64,000 nt of DNA from the NCBI GenBank assembly GCA_016490735.1, contig JAEMWC010000057.1, positions 1,302,501 through 1,366,500 of the forward strand, written 5' to 3'. This stretch comes from Pachyseris speciosa. Its lineage: Eukaryota > Cnidaria > Anthozoa > Scleractinia > Pachyseridae. The position numbers and the translations under genes are program-made. Positions 33,396 through 44,991 of this stretch are shown here, piece after piece; position 1 is the first letter of the stretch, and every line of letters starts with the position of its first letter. The notes below the pieces were generated by a model, which did not search any database, had not been told where the DNA came from, and worked only from the letters and a program-made list of their open reading frames with translations.

Positions 33396-34922
33396 ATTTG
33401 AGAAATAGGAAAAAAAAAAAAGGGAAGGGAATATGAACGGAAGGAAGTTGTTAACATATAGCAGTTACCCTTCTCCTAAACTTAACAAAGGTGTTAATGT
33501 AACTTTGGACGAAGGGAAAAGGGAAGACCTCTTGACATCCAGTGGATTTTGTGGCTACTACTCCTTAAGAGTAGAGTAGCCACAATGTCATGGAGTGTGT
33601 AAGAGTGAGTGTAAGTAGTCCCGAAGATCTACTCCTTATCTTCGGATAGTGTTCGGAATCGCACGATCGGGCTTCGGTAGACACTGAGGCTTGATGCTTG
33701 TATTTTGGTGAGTATCGTTCGTGACTTACGCTTGATGTACTATCACAAACAGCAAGCAGACTCAGAGATAGCGTAAAAACAATCGTCTACTCCAAAGCTA
33801 CGAGCCTAATAGCATTGACCTGACAACCCGCCGGGAGAAGCGGGTGCGATGCTCTCGCTACAAGGAATCACGGGAATGAATCACTTGATACAATAGTGCC
33901 TATATAATTAGGGTTATCTGAACAAGCCTATCTGTTACGGCAATTCCAAGCATATATTGATCAAACCTTTTAACTGCTTGCGGAGACGGCGTAAACAATC
34001 GTTTATTCGGCGAAGCTACGGGCCTAATAGTGCAAATACAGGATTTTTGATGTCGGAAATGGCTTAAAATTGTAAAACTGGCTAAGCAATAAATAACTAC
34101 GGAAATAAGATCTCATAGTACGCTTCGTAGAGTCACGAAATGCATTAGTCTGAATGCTTCCCAGATACTCATTTTGGTTGTGAAGACTGGTGAGCGTTGG
34201 AGGAATCAGCGAGAAGGAATGGTAAAGCACGTCGAAATCACTAGACGATAACGTAAACCCTCGCCAATAAAAAAGAAAAAAAAAACGCCGTGACTAAAAT
34301 GGCAATTATATATAAGCTAAACTGCGATAAAAGAGAACATTGAGTTATCGGGAAAAACTTGACGGAGATCTAAGGCAGCAGCTTCATGTTCCACATAAAA
34401 CGATAACAGCTCAAAGCGTCAGCTAACACATTGCATTTATCGCTAATGTGGCGCGCAGATAGACGGCGCGTGACGCTGCAATCCACAGCTCTGCCCTACA
34501 AGCTACCCCGGCATAAATTTAGGAAAGTAACGACCTTACTCCTCCCTAAAAAATTGACATTGTTTTGACATTATTTTATATAGGGTTTATACATGCACAA
34601 TAGAGGATAACGGTAAAAGAGCAGATCGACCATACATGGGCCTCTTCCAAAAGCTTATAAATCTCCGTCTAAAGACTGTAAACAACGAAGTTCAGTTACG
34701 CCATCTAACTTGAGTACAGGTAATTCTCAAATTTTGGTTTCAACCCGTAAGAATCAAACAACAACATATATTGGTTGGCTTTGCAATTTTATAGCCGCTC
34801 TAGACAAGCATCACAACATAGGTTCATCATATACCTTGGGCTACTAATCTTATGATTCCAAGATTACAGACAAATTGATCCTCATATTTTACACAGCTTG
34901 CTTCAACTCAAGTAACACAGTA

Positions 34923-35368
34923 CAGGGGCATCCAACGACAAGTTTCGGTAGATATCTGTTCGGTGGAGAGTAATTCGCCTTGTGCTTTTGGCGTCGATTA
35001 AAGAGTGCACTCGGATTTTCGTAGCTAAAACGTGGCCTAAAAGATTTACAATTGGGAAATCATAGCCCCTGAGGTTTTCGGAAATTTCGTAATTGCTGTT
35101 TTTAGCAGTCAAAAACGTCAACTAGCATTTTCGGAAAGAAAATATTTCCCTAGAAAGTTCGTGGAAAGTTGATTTCAGCTTGCATTTTCTCAAAGGAAGA
35201 TTTTGTTCCCTAACATTTTCGGGCACTTAAAATTTCAGCTAGGGAATCCGAACAGATGAACTTCTTCTAGCTTATGAAAACATCTCTTTAAACAGACTTC
35301 AAACACCATAAGGTACTTAAAATGCCTCTCTACAGCTTTTGATTGATTTGGCTCGTTGGGTGCCCCTG
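34923..35368 (+). mobile_element. hAT-like MITE with exact 6-bp target duplication
   Basis: Termini CAGGGGCATCCAACGA and TCGTTGGGTGCCCCTG. ACAGTA flanks it on both sides (34917-34922, 35369-35374). Same family and orientation as 28440-28869; 446 bp. Confidence 0.87.
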
Positions 35369-35670
35369 ACAGTAGTAGCCACACGTAGTCCTCGACTACC
35401 TATTTTTTAAAATGGGTTTGTGGGTGTGGAGGGGCGAGGGGGTGCTTATTCTCGCGGGCTCAGAAAAGGTAGTTGCGGTCCTTGTTATCGAAACATTTTT
35501 AGGGGAAAGGCACCGTCTTTTTACTGCATAACCACTTCGTTGTGTTCAGAAGGAAGAAAATCTAATAACCGATTTCCAGTTTTTTTACGGACAGTTACTT
35601 CGAAATTAACTACTCAGTTTTTTGTGCACCCAAGTGGAAAACAACGTGAGCTTCGGCGCAGCAGGAGCCA

Positions 35671-35853
35671 TAGACCTTTTTCATAATGGCGGACGATTTT
35701 AATTATTCTTTTGTATATGTGTTAATTAGCCCTACTAACCTCACTTTAATGAAAAAATTCTATTGAATTTTACACATGCTGACGAGGCTAGTAGGGCTCA
35801 TTATCATAAAAATAAAAGAATAATTTGTCGGGCGCCATTATGAAAAGGGTCTA
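35671..35853. mobile_element. Palindromic MITE, TAGACCTTTTTCATAATGG ends
   Basis: The left end 'tagacctttttcataatggc' and 'attattctttt' is mirrored by 'aaaagaataat' and 'gccattatgaaaagggtcta'. About 183 bp. Confidence 0.75.
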
Positions 35854-37274
35854 TTGGCCGCAACCTGGTGCCAGGTACAAACAAATCACAAATCTCTGGC
35901 CTCCTTGCACGCTCTCGTCAGTACTCCAGGAGGGGCCTGAAATTTCCTTTTCAGACAAAAGCAACAAAACTCTTCCCCCAGGTGATCCAAGGCGTCGGTT
36001 CGCGAAAAAAACACCCGTCTGACACCCACGGTAGGTGAAATGGGGGAAAGGGAGAGAAAGTGATAGGGTAAGGAAAGCTCTCCACAAAAGTACCCCCTTC
36101 CCCCCCCCCAAAAAAAAAACCCCTTCCCCACCCACCCCCGAACAAAAACGAAAGAAAGAACCAAACAGACACAAAGAAAAAGGAAAAACAGCGCAATTAG
36201 TTTTCTAACTTTGCCCGCTGCTCGTTTGGCTAAAAGTTAGCAATTAGGAGTTAAAAGCTTTAAACGTCACAATCGTGGAAAATTCCAAAAGAACCAAGTC
36301 CACGCAAATAAAATGCACTTGCCATAATTTATTGATTTCCGATTTACCATTATTATATGTACAGTCGCAAGAATTTCATATGGTAATTCTGTACAATACA
36401 TGTTCCATAAAATAAATTTGTGTAAAAAGGGTTTAACCTTCATTACTATACAATGTACGATACAATATTGCTAGCTTAGTACGTCTTGAATAAAATAACT
36501 CTTGCATTTAAGCGATTTTCGTTACGGCGACTGCTTCCTGAACGGCTAAAGAAACAATTTATTGACTATATTTGATTGCCAGTTCTTTTGTTTTGACGTT
36601 TTTGAAAAGGTTGAGCTTAAAGATACACCGGAAATTTACGGATTTACGGCTGGTTTGCGAGTTAATTTACATTCCCCTCAATTCGTGACTGATATACAAG
36701 GCTCGAGATTACTTGAAACGCACTATGCGTCACTCCGTAATATACTTAATATGGTGTCCAGATTTTCAAGCACGAAGATAAATATCTCTTATGTCGGGAG
36801 AATACAATGTCTTTTTCTACCAGAATAATATTCCTGAGAATATCCGAGTTCGTAAACTATGCTAAATATTAGCATCTATAATCGATATCTCTTCAGTCAG
36901 GAGAACCCAGTCATGTTTAACCGGGTCCCGTGATTGTTGTCTAAAGTACTGCTACGCTAAAAAGCCGATTTTGTTGCTGGCGTTAGAGCGGTCGGGCGGA
37001 ATCATTTACGCTCGAGTTCTTTTTTTTTTTTAGAGAATAATCTAGAACTTTGCGAGTTTCTGCGAAGATTAGTTGCGACAAGTGAACTCTCCCGACTGCG
37101 AGCGAAGTCATCTGGAATTGTTAATATATCACGGATTCTGTGCGAATGCAAGATGAGCCTTGTTATAATCTATATAGAGCTGGCAAACGAGAAAAGAAGA
37201 AAGAAAAAGAGCAAAGCATAGTAGAAGATCGTTGGAGCGAAGCCGGCTTTATTCTTGCTGTAGTCTGTATCTAG

Positions 37275-40200
37275 TCATCTACTCTTGCTGTGTGAATGTC
37301 TGTTGGAGGATGGGTGAGAAGTGTTCATTCCGTAGAAGAAGGGATGAGCCAAGGCTTCTCTTGCTGAGAGCCGCTGCTCGGGTTCATATTCCAATAAGTG
37401 CTCAACAAGGTTGAAGAAGAGTTCGTGGGTTTCTCCATCTCCGCGCTTGTATTTCTGTGGAAACAAAACAATCAGAGGTTTGAAGAGCTTCCGGTTGCTT
37501 TGTGAGATCAAAGCCAAAGAAATAAAACTCGCAAATCAACCTAGCGGAAGCAAGAACACACTGACAGTTGGCAACTGGGTAAAACTGAAAGAACGCAGAT
37601 CGCGGGAAAACGCGAAACTTGCTTCACGCACAAGAAAAGTAAAACTAAAGCGACAGAGATCACGGCTCTCGTGACACGAGCGAATAGCGCGGGAACTGCC
37701 ATCAAACAGAGAAAAAAGTAAGTGCCAAGTGTGCGTCGATACCAAAATCGCGGGAAAATCTGCGGTCAGTGACACGCGCGAAAAGCGCGCGAAAATGCGC
37801 TACCCGAAAGAAGTTGTAAACGCGAGAAAGCGGGAAACGGTTAACATCGAAGTCACTACCTTGAGAGCCTTGCAATTCTCCCTTACGTATCTCCCAGCGG
37901 AATTTCTTTCATCCCAATCCAGTTTGCCTTTGTAAAAGTACTTTGTTTTCCTAACGGAAAAAAAGAGAAAGTCAGAGAAGAACGGAAAACTGAAAAGAGA
38001 AAATTCTAACAGGCAAAGATTGGAGGAAAAGATGCTCGGTTTCTCACCTGGATTTCTTGATCATGTGTGACGGTATTGGTCCCAGTATTCTTTCCATCAT
38101 TGCAAGATGCTCTCTGTTCTCGTGAGTCTGAAATTCGACAGAATGCTATTGTTAAGTTATGACAGCATGGTCAGCATGACCACACATTTGTGTCAATAGA
38201 CAAACTATATTTTAAACCTTAAAATAAAGGGACTGGGACCCAGTAGAATACAGTTTCGTATCAATTTAGGTGGGAGGTAAGACATTTTTAGAGTGGAGCA
38301 TTATTAATCTGTAAAGGGAGGTGCATTGCATGGGCAAATTTAGGTTGTGTCCTTGGGGTCCTCCATGTTTTAAGTTGAGGGGGGTTACAGAGACTGATAA
38401 GGGAACCACAATTCACAATAGGAGTATGTCAGAGGCAAGTAGAGGATGGGGGGGGGGGGGGGGGGGGGCATTAATTAGCCAGAATGTTAAAGTAGGCACT
38501 TTGTCTCAAGTTAGGTAGCGCTGTCTTTATCAACAGCAAGGGAAATGTATGACTCACATTACAGAGTGGAGTGGGGATCTTATGATGTACCTTCAGTTAG
38601 AGGGCATAAACTTGGGAGGGGGGTATTGTCAAGTTGGTGGTGTTATGCCTTGAGCAAACAATTACCTGAAACAGAGTGAATCCTGTGTACAGCTCAAACA
38701 TGATACACCCTACACTCCACATATCACATGGCTGAGACCAGCCAATTTCTGCAAATGAATTATAATAAATAATGTTACCGCAATTGTTATTATTTCAATC
38801 TTCTCAATACAAAGTTGAAGCTTTACTCCTATAATGTTCACAGAAGAATTTCAAAGCATGTGTGGTTTCTCTGGGTCTGACTTAAATGTTCAGCCAAGTG
38901 AAAAGTTGAATGAGAAGCTTATATTTTGCTGGGAATGGATGTAACCCAAGGAGAAAACTACTTACCAAGGATGACTTCAGGTGCGCGGTAATGTCGTGTT
39001 GAGACCACAGTGCTGTGGTGCTCATGGTCGAATGTCGCTGACCCAAAGTCAATGAGCCTCATATCAGAACTTTTCACTTCTCTCTCATCTCTTTTCTGTG
39101 ACAAGAACAAAGCACAACTGTTACCTAGGTGGAATGAATACTTTCAAACAACGTGGTAGGAAAGACATCCTCAGCAACATAACCATTTCAATAACCAAAG
39201 AAAACTCAAGCCAGGCAGAAAAATTTGGCAACCAAAATACACAACACATTAAAACAAACAGGTCTGGTTTTCAAGACTATTCATTGTCCACAAATGACCT
39301 TGTGATATTACATGTACCTATAACGCGGGTCATAAGCCTTGGGACAGCTCCTGATTCCCCTCAGTCAGGGGGGGAGGGGGGGAGAGCTCGATGAAATGCA
39401 CTAACAGGATAACAGCACTGTTATAAGGATAGAAACATGAAAGGTCTACGGTGTAATTTGCTAGTTCTCCCATGAGTTCGACAAGAGTCCCAAGGTCTTA
39501 CGACCTGCATTGTAGAGATATCAAGATTTCGTATGGAAGCACTTCAGTCTCTTTTAAAAGGGACCAAACATTTTGAACAAAGAAACATAAAAGAAAACAT
39601 GAATATATAATGATGACAATGAACGTGCACACACCATTCTTGTATTGTAAGACACATTGCAGTCAGAATTCACAAACAGCATGTTTTCTGGCTTGAGATC
39701 CGTATGGCTCATTTTCATGTCATGGAGAACTGCAAATCAACAATCAGTGGAATATTGAAAACAACCTTAAATTTCCTTTTGCTTTACACATTTCCCAACC
39801 AGTTAAATTTTTGTTTTCCATTGTCTCAGATCCATTACTATAACCTTAAACAATAGAAAATAGAACCAAACTGGTTTGAAAATTACTGAACCAAAAAACA
39901 AAATAAAATATATAAACCTACAATGCTCATCTCAATGAGAAAGGGAAGTCAAGCTCTATGCACACTCAAGCTGCAAATAGCACTTTTTTAAAATCAAAAG
40001 TTTCCCACCCAGCATACAGACAGGTAAGCAATGCCCACTAAAGTAATGGAAAATTCTTAACAATTTCCAACTAGGAATTTATGTTTCCTGTACATGTAGT
40101 TTCATTCTTTAGCGGAATGTTTGTTGAATTCATACAATCAAATAAAATCACAGCAAATATAACTTGATAAAAAGGTTTTCAATTGAGTGTCGTTAACAAA

Positions 40201-41028
40201 ACCAAAGCAATTACTTGAGCCAATCACAACAGAGGCACACAGCACAAAGAGCCCATCACTATACAAAGCAATTACACATAACCAGCACAAAGTGCAGTAA
40301 AATGTGCGCATGCAAGTCCTGATTGGTTTTGGTTGTGCTTCTCATTGGTTGAAAAGTGGCGCAAGTTTTGCTGGCCAATCAGAGAGCGAAACAATGCAAG
40401 AACAAAGCAAATGCAATTCACTTTCAATGCTCAACTGAAAACCACTCTAAGAAAAAGATCAGGCTGTGTAAGAAACAGAGAACTATTACTCACAATTCAC
40501 TGCAACAATGAGTTGATACGAAATGTGTCTGACTTGCTCCATGGGGTATGGTTCATAATTGTTGTCTTTCTGCAGAGGCAAAATTAAATCGCGTAATGAC
40601 AAATTTGACAAAGAAAAACAGACAAACAAAAATGTAAAGAAGCCAGTACTTATAAACAGCTTTTTCATTGGAGTAGGTGGCTGATTTTAACTTTTTCTAA
40701 AGAATAAGACATGGAGAGTAGCCAGCCAGAATTATAGAGTAGATGGTGATTTTTGCAGGCAGCTGGCTACTTTTAACACCCAGCTAAATTATACCCTGAT
40801 GGGAATTAAACTCTTGAATTGCAGTCAGGTACCTCTGAGAACTCAACTTACCATAAAGTCAAACACACTCAAGCCCATCTTCTCAAACACAAGGCACATA
40901 TGTCCGTGGTGGTTGAACCAATCCAGTAATACAATGCAAAAGCTGAAAATATAAACATACATGTACGTTTCCTTTTTTTTTCCTAGTAACAACTTTTGCC
41001 TCTAACAGAACAAAAAAACAACCTATTT

Positions 41029-41072
<44 letters not shown>

Positions 41073-44000
41073 TTATAACTTATATAGTGCCATTTACAAA
41101 ACAGATCAATGGCGCTTTACAATTTTTAAATCAAATCAACTCTAAATAAATCAAATCAAATCAAATCAAATGTTGGTTTTTGGGGAGAGGGGAAAACCGG
41201 AGTACCCGGAGAAAAACCTCTTGGAGTAGAGTAGAGAACCAACAAACTCAGCCCACTTATGACGCTGAGTCTGGAAATCAAACCCGGGACACATTGGTGG
41301 AAGGCAAGCGCTCTCACCACTATGCCAACCTTGCTGGTTGATAGGCAACTGCCAATCTTATTAGATACCCTTTTTGTGATGCCATTCAAGTTCTGCCTAA
41401 CATGGTTATACATGTAGCTGGTGCAAATGTACTGGGTCAGAACTGCAGTTCACAAAATTAAAAATTTACTTACCTCCTGCTATTCCTGTCTCTCTGTTGG
41501 ATCTTCTCAAGAGCTTTAATTTCTAACTTGGCAGCTTCCCTGAAACAGTGAAAAAATATTACTGGTTCCAAAATTTGGATTACAAACACAGTGGAGCCCA
41601 GGTAATAATAATAATAATAACGATTTATTAGTAGTACTTCCACAAGGTGGCTCTTCGCCTACTAATTACAAATCTCAAATCAAATCAAATTAAATCAAAT
41701 GTTGGTTTTTGGGGAGAGGGGAAAACCGGAGTAACCGGAGAAAAACCTCTCGGAGCAGAGTAGAGAACCAACAAACTCAGCCCACATATGACACCAAGTG
41801 CAGGAATCGAACCCGGGACACATTGGTGGAAGGCGAGCGCTCTCACCACTGCGCCAACCCTGCTCCCCGTAAATAACCACAGGGACATACCAAAGTGTCT
41901 GCATTATCTGAGTATCTGTAAGAATGATCCTCGCAGTTGTGAACGCAATTTATGCGATTGCCAAAAGAAGCCTGAAAAAGTTTCAGGACTTCATTGTATG
42001 ATTTATTTCATGCACATCATTCCCCATCTGTATTAAGCAGGCTAATTTAAGAGAAAATATATAAACCTAAATTAGTTGACAGGACAAAAAGGACTGTGTT
42101 TGTAGAGCAGAGTTCCATTGTACCACTTTTACACAATTGCACACAAACCTGTATTTTTCAACATTCTTGATCACTTTCACTGCAACATATGTATTGGTTT
42201 TCCTAAAAAAAAAAAGAGAGCAGTATATAAGTGGTAGAATGTCAAACAACATCCTTAACATGCCAATTCTCTTACATTTCTAGGGCAATGTAAAGGGCAA
42301 AAGCGGCTGATCAAGGAACAGTTAATACTCACCTGTCGTAACAATCAAGAACTTTTCCAAACGTTCCCTCACCTAATAAACTACCAATCTCATCTGAAAA
42401 CAAACAAAACAAAAGTTAAGACCTTGTCTATAAGAATATCTTGTCAAATTTCCACAGCAATGCAAATTTATTGCAAGGAGAGACTTCAATCAGTAGAAGT
42501 GTTTTAAATTGGAATCTACATGTATCAACTTGTGCCCAGTTTTACACTTCAAGGATTGGATTCTTCTGGGCACAAGACACATTCAAATATAGCAAAGAAG
42601 ACACAGATGATAAAAGGTGCATTTTTGGACACCACTGATAACCAGTGATGATGCAAAATTTTAATTAATTTTAATTAAAGACAACAAACAGTTCCAGGCA
42701 TTATGATGCATTAGTAACAAGTATCTACCGGCTACTGTATGAAACAAGAAAAATTAGTACATCTGGAGTTCAGCATGTCGCCATGGCGATATATCAGGTG
42801 ACCGTCCTCATCATCCTTGGTGCTTGACAAGTCTCTACTCGTATCTTCCACGCTTGTCGGCTTCTGTTACCGGCCGGGAAGTGCATCCATTTGACATGTG
42901 TGATTCATTCATTCATAGACATAATTCACAGGTGGTGCGGTAGCATTTCAGCCCATCATAATTTGCATCAGCATGATCATGTCCGCAGATCCGCCCCATT
43001 TTCAAACATATAGAAAATAGCAAAATATACACACACAGCAAGCACATGAGTTTTATTCATAAAAAGGAGAGTCAGAGCAATTTCTAATTGACTGTCAAAA
43101 GTAATTTTGTAAACCTTCATTTTGGCTAATGTTCAAGGAACTGTGCATGGGTTTAACAGATAAACATCTTTCTTTTTTGCAACCTCCCAAGGTTTAGTTT
43201 TAACCCAAGCATACAGGGATAGGAACCAACCAACAACAAACCTAGACAAATTTCCTGCAGTCAACAAAGGAAGTATGATTTTCCTTTAATTAACTGCATT
43301 TTACCCATTTTATTTGACAGTCATTAGAAGACTCCAACTCCTGAGAGAAGATTTTGCTTGACTGTAAATCCAATGTAAATTTGGCTCTGTTACATTACAA
43401 TGTACATTGTATGTGTATGGAATATAACTGCTGATATATTTGTACATCTAGGTTGGCAAAATCCAAAACTTGAACAATGTCAAGGCCCTGGAAAATGAGG
43501 ACACATTGTTGCGGACACAATGGTAAGGGTTCATACACTTTTGAGCTGTGAAAATTCCATGACTTTCCGGGACTTTTTCCATGACTTTTTGAAAATTCCA
43601 TGACCTAAGTTAAGCAACTGTTTTGAGACAGTAATGTCAAAATAACAACAAAAATGTTCACAAGCGTAATCTTGCAACACGTGCTATGTTTATTTCTACT
43701 GAAATAAATCATATATTTGGACTTGTCGGTTAATTTTTGTAACTTTGGATCTACATTGTTCTCCACTTAAGAAAGCCTGCTGATTTTCCATGAATTTGCA
43801 TGAATTTCCAGGACCCAAACCTAATTCCAGGACTTTCCAGGCCTGGAAAATGAAATCATAAAATTCCATGACTTTCCAGGTTTTCCAGGACCTGTACGAA
43901 CCCTGTTGTTGCGGGCACAAATATTTTCCTGTTTGCCCGCGCGCACAAGTTTTGTTGCAGACACACATTTGTGTCCTCAACAAATGTTTCCCAGTTTGCA

Positions 44001-44852
44001 CAATATGGAAACACAACATTTGTGTTGTGTCCCGCTTGTTTACTCACCCTAGAAACATCACGAGCAACAATGTGTCCACAACAATGTGTCCTCATTTGCC
44101 AGGGCCTTTATGCAACCATGAATACAATTCATCAAAAAGTCGTCACATACCCAGAATCCTCAAACAAATTGGAATGATGAAAACCTTACCAAACAACAAA
44201 CCTTGGTTAATTCTTGAAGGGATTTGCATATAAGAGAACCCACAATTGCTTGGTTCAAATACTAGCAATCGTGACCGATGACTGCTTCTAAAAGCACGTG
44301 CCACTATTGTGATTTCCTTGATTTCTTATGAAATTGATAGCTTTGGTCAATTACAATAAAATTTAGAAATGCTAGGGTTTACTACCAGAATGCGCATATT
44401 TGAGATCAAAGAAATTTACAGTTATGGCAAATTTCAATATATTTTAACCATAATTTGTAAGTAAGCTTATTGTGTTTACAAAAATATGCCTTCTACGATC
44501 TTTCAACCGTCCTTGCATAATATTGTGTAACCTCGAGATTCGCTAATAACTTTATTTTAGAGAGAGGAAGAATTTCGCTTCTTACCGTAGAAACAGTAGA
44601 ATGGTCATGGCGATGCTTCTGCCTTCTCGACTTTCTATCGCTACGTCGCGTACTATGACTTCTGTTTCGTGAACAATGGCGATTATGTCTCCGACGCTCT
44701 CGGCTTCGACTTCTCGAGCTGTATCGTTTAAAATGGCGATTGTCCGAGACAGGACTGTATTCCCTGTCCAAACATCGATGTTTCGAATAGTAAGTTATTG
44801 AATTGTCCTCTCCAGAGCTGAGAGAACGCTTTCTTCGAGTGGTTCTAGGCAT
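37275..44852 (-). CDS. CLK: CDC-like (LAMMER) dual-specificity kinase, 13 coding exons, 458 aa
   Basis: CLK kinases phosphorylate SR splicing factors in the nucleus. Exons: 44586-44852, 42761-42863, 42333-42393, 42149-42202, 41474-41539, 40852-40942, 40494-40569, 39635-39729, 38966-39095, 38666-38748, 38048-38127, 37860-37950, 37275-37454. All phases agree and every intron is GT-AG. Residues 1-89 are an Arg/Ser-rich tail ([19 protein letters not shown]). [14 protein letters not shown] leads into the kinase domain: G-loop GEGTFGKV (131-138), Lys153 in [18 protein letters not shown] with Asp250, DFG at 287-289, [17 protein letters not shown] (296 on) and the family signature [11 protein letters not shown] (348-358). 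All catalytic residues are present. The start is the ATG of [10 protein letters not shown]; an upstream in-frame ATG at 44933 would add 27 residues and is less likely. A possible AATAAA lies 22 bp after the stop. Confidence 0.97.
41036..41342 (-). mobile_element. tRNA-derived SINE with LINE-like tail
   Basis: Minus strand: head 'ggttggcatagtggtgagag' (A box), B box GGGTTTGATTTCC, body 'gggctgagtttgttggttct' and 'ggtttttctccgg', an AAATC-type run, then 'gtaaagcgccattgatctg' and 'ctatataagttataaa' ending in (ATT)n. It lies in a CLK intron. The terminal 'aagcgcc...tataa(ATT)n' part resembles L2/CR1-type LINE 3' ends. Confidence 0.8.
41607..41868 (-). mobile_element. tRNA-derived SINE, second copy
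   Basis: Same head (GGTTGGCGCAGTGGTGAGAG), B box GGGTTCGATTCC and body as the copy at 41.0-41.3 kb, but a different 3' tail ('gtaggcgaagagccacc'), ending in (ATT)n. It inserted in the next CLK intron in the same orientation. Confidence 0.8.
41925..42035 (-). mobile_element. SINE tail fragment without tRNA head
   Basis: The inverse of the 'ttcaggcttctttt...gaggatcattctt' tail found after the tRNA-like unit at 17.3 kb. Intronic in CLK. Confidence 0.55.
43482..44106. mobile_element. MITE with nested second MITE
   Basis: Outer ends are GGCCCTGGAAAATGAGGACA with 'cattgttgcgg', and the inverted 'caatgtgtcctcatttgcc' with AGGGCC. Inside, 43528-43905 is a separate element with AGGGTTCATACA and TGTACGAACCCT ends and 'ttccatgactttcc' repeats. 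It lies in CLK intron 1. Confidence 0.7.
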
Positions 44853-44991
44853 TTTTAACTCAAAGAACGTGACTTTCAAAACCATCCGAAAGATGGCGCT
44901 CAAAGAAACACTCACGCTCAAAAAACCGGACAAACAAGTTTGAAGTTATGATGTCATCAATAGAAGACACGTGATGCAGTGACTATTCAAA
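44853..44991. promoter_or_regulatory. Bidirectional promoter between CLK and MRPL53
   Basis: Only 139 bp separate the two divergent start codons, so both 5' UTRs and core promoters must share this interval or overlap the first exons. No TATA box is evident. It contains 'cacgtgatg', an E-box-like CACGTG at 44969-44974. Confidence 0.65.

Larger units (their letters stand above)
33480..37240. other. Gene-poor stretch
   Basis: Holds the MITEs at 34923-35368 and 35671-35853, a purine/pyrimidine-biased block at 36040-36180, and ORFs without recognised motifs (34024-34230 minus, 36562-36828 plus). Confidence 0.4.

Noticed and set aside
36562..36828. 88-aa plus-strand ORF
   Set aside because: No motif, splice context or family resemblance; length is expected by chance here.
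44853..44933. Upstream in-frame CLK start at 44933
   Set aside because: It would extend CLK by 27 hydrophobic-rich residues into the shared promoter; CLK family N-termini start directly with basic/RS sequence.
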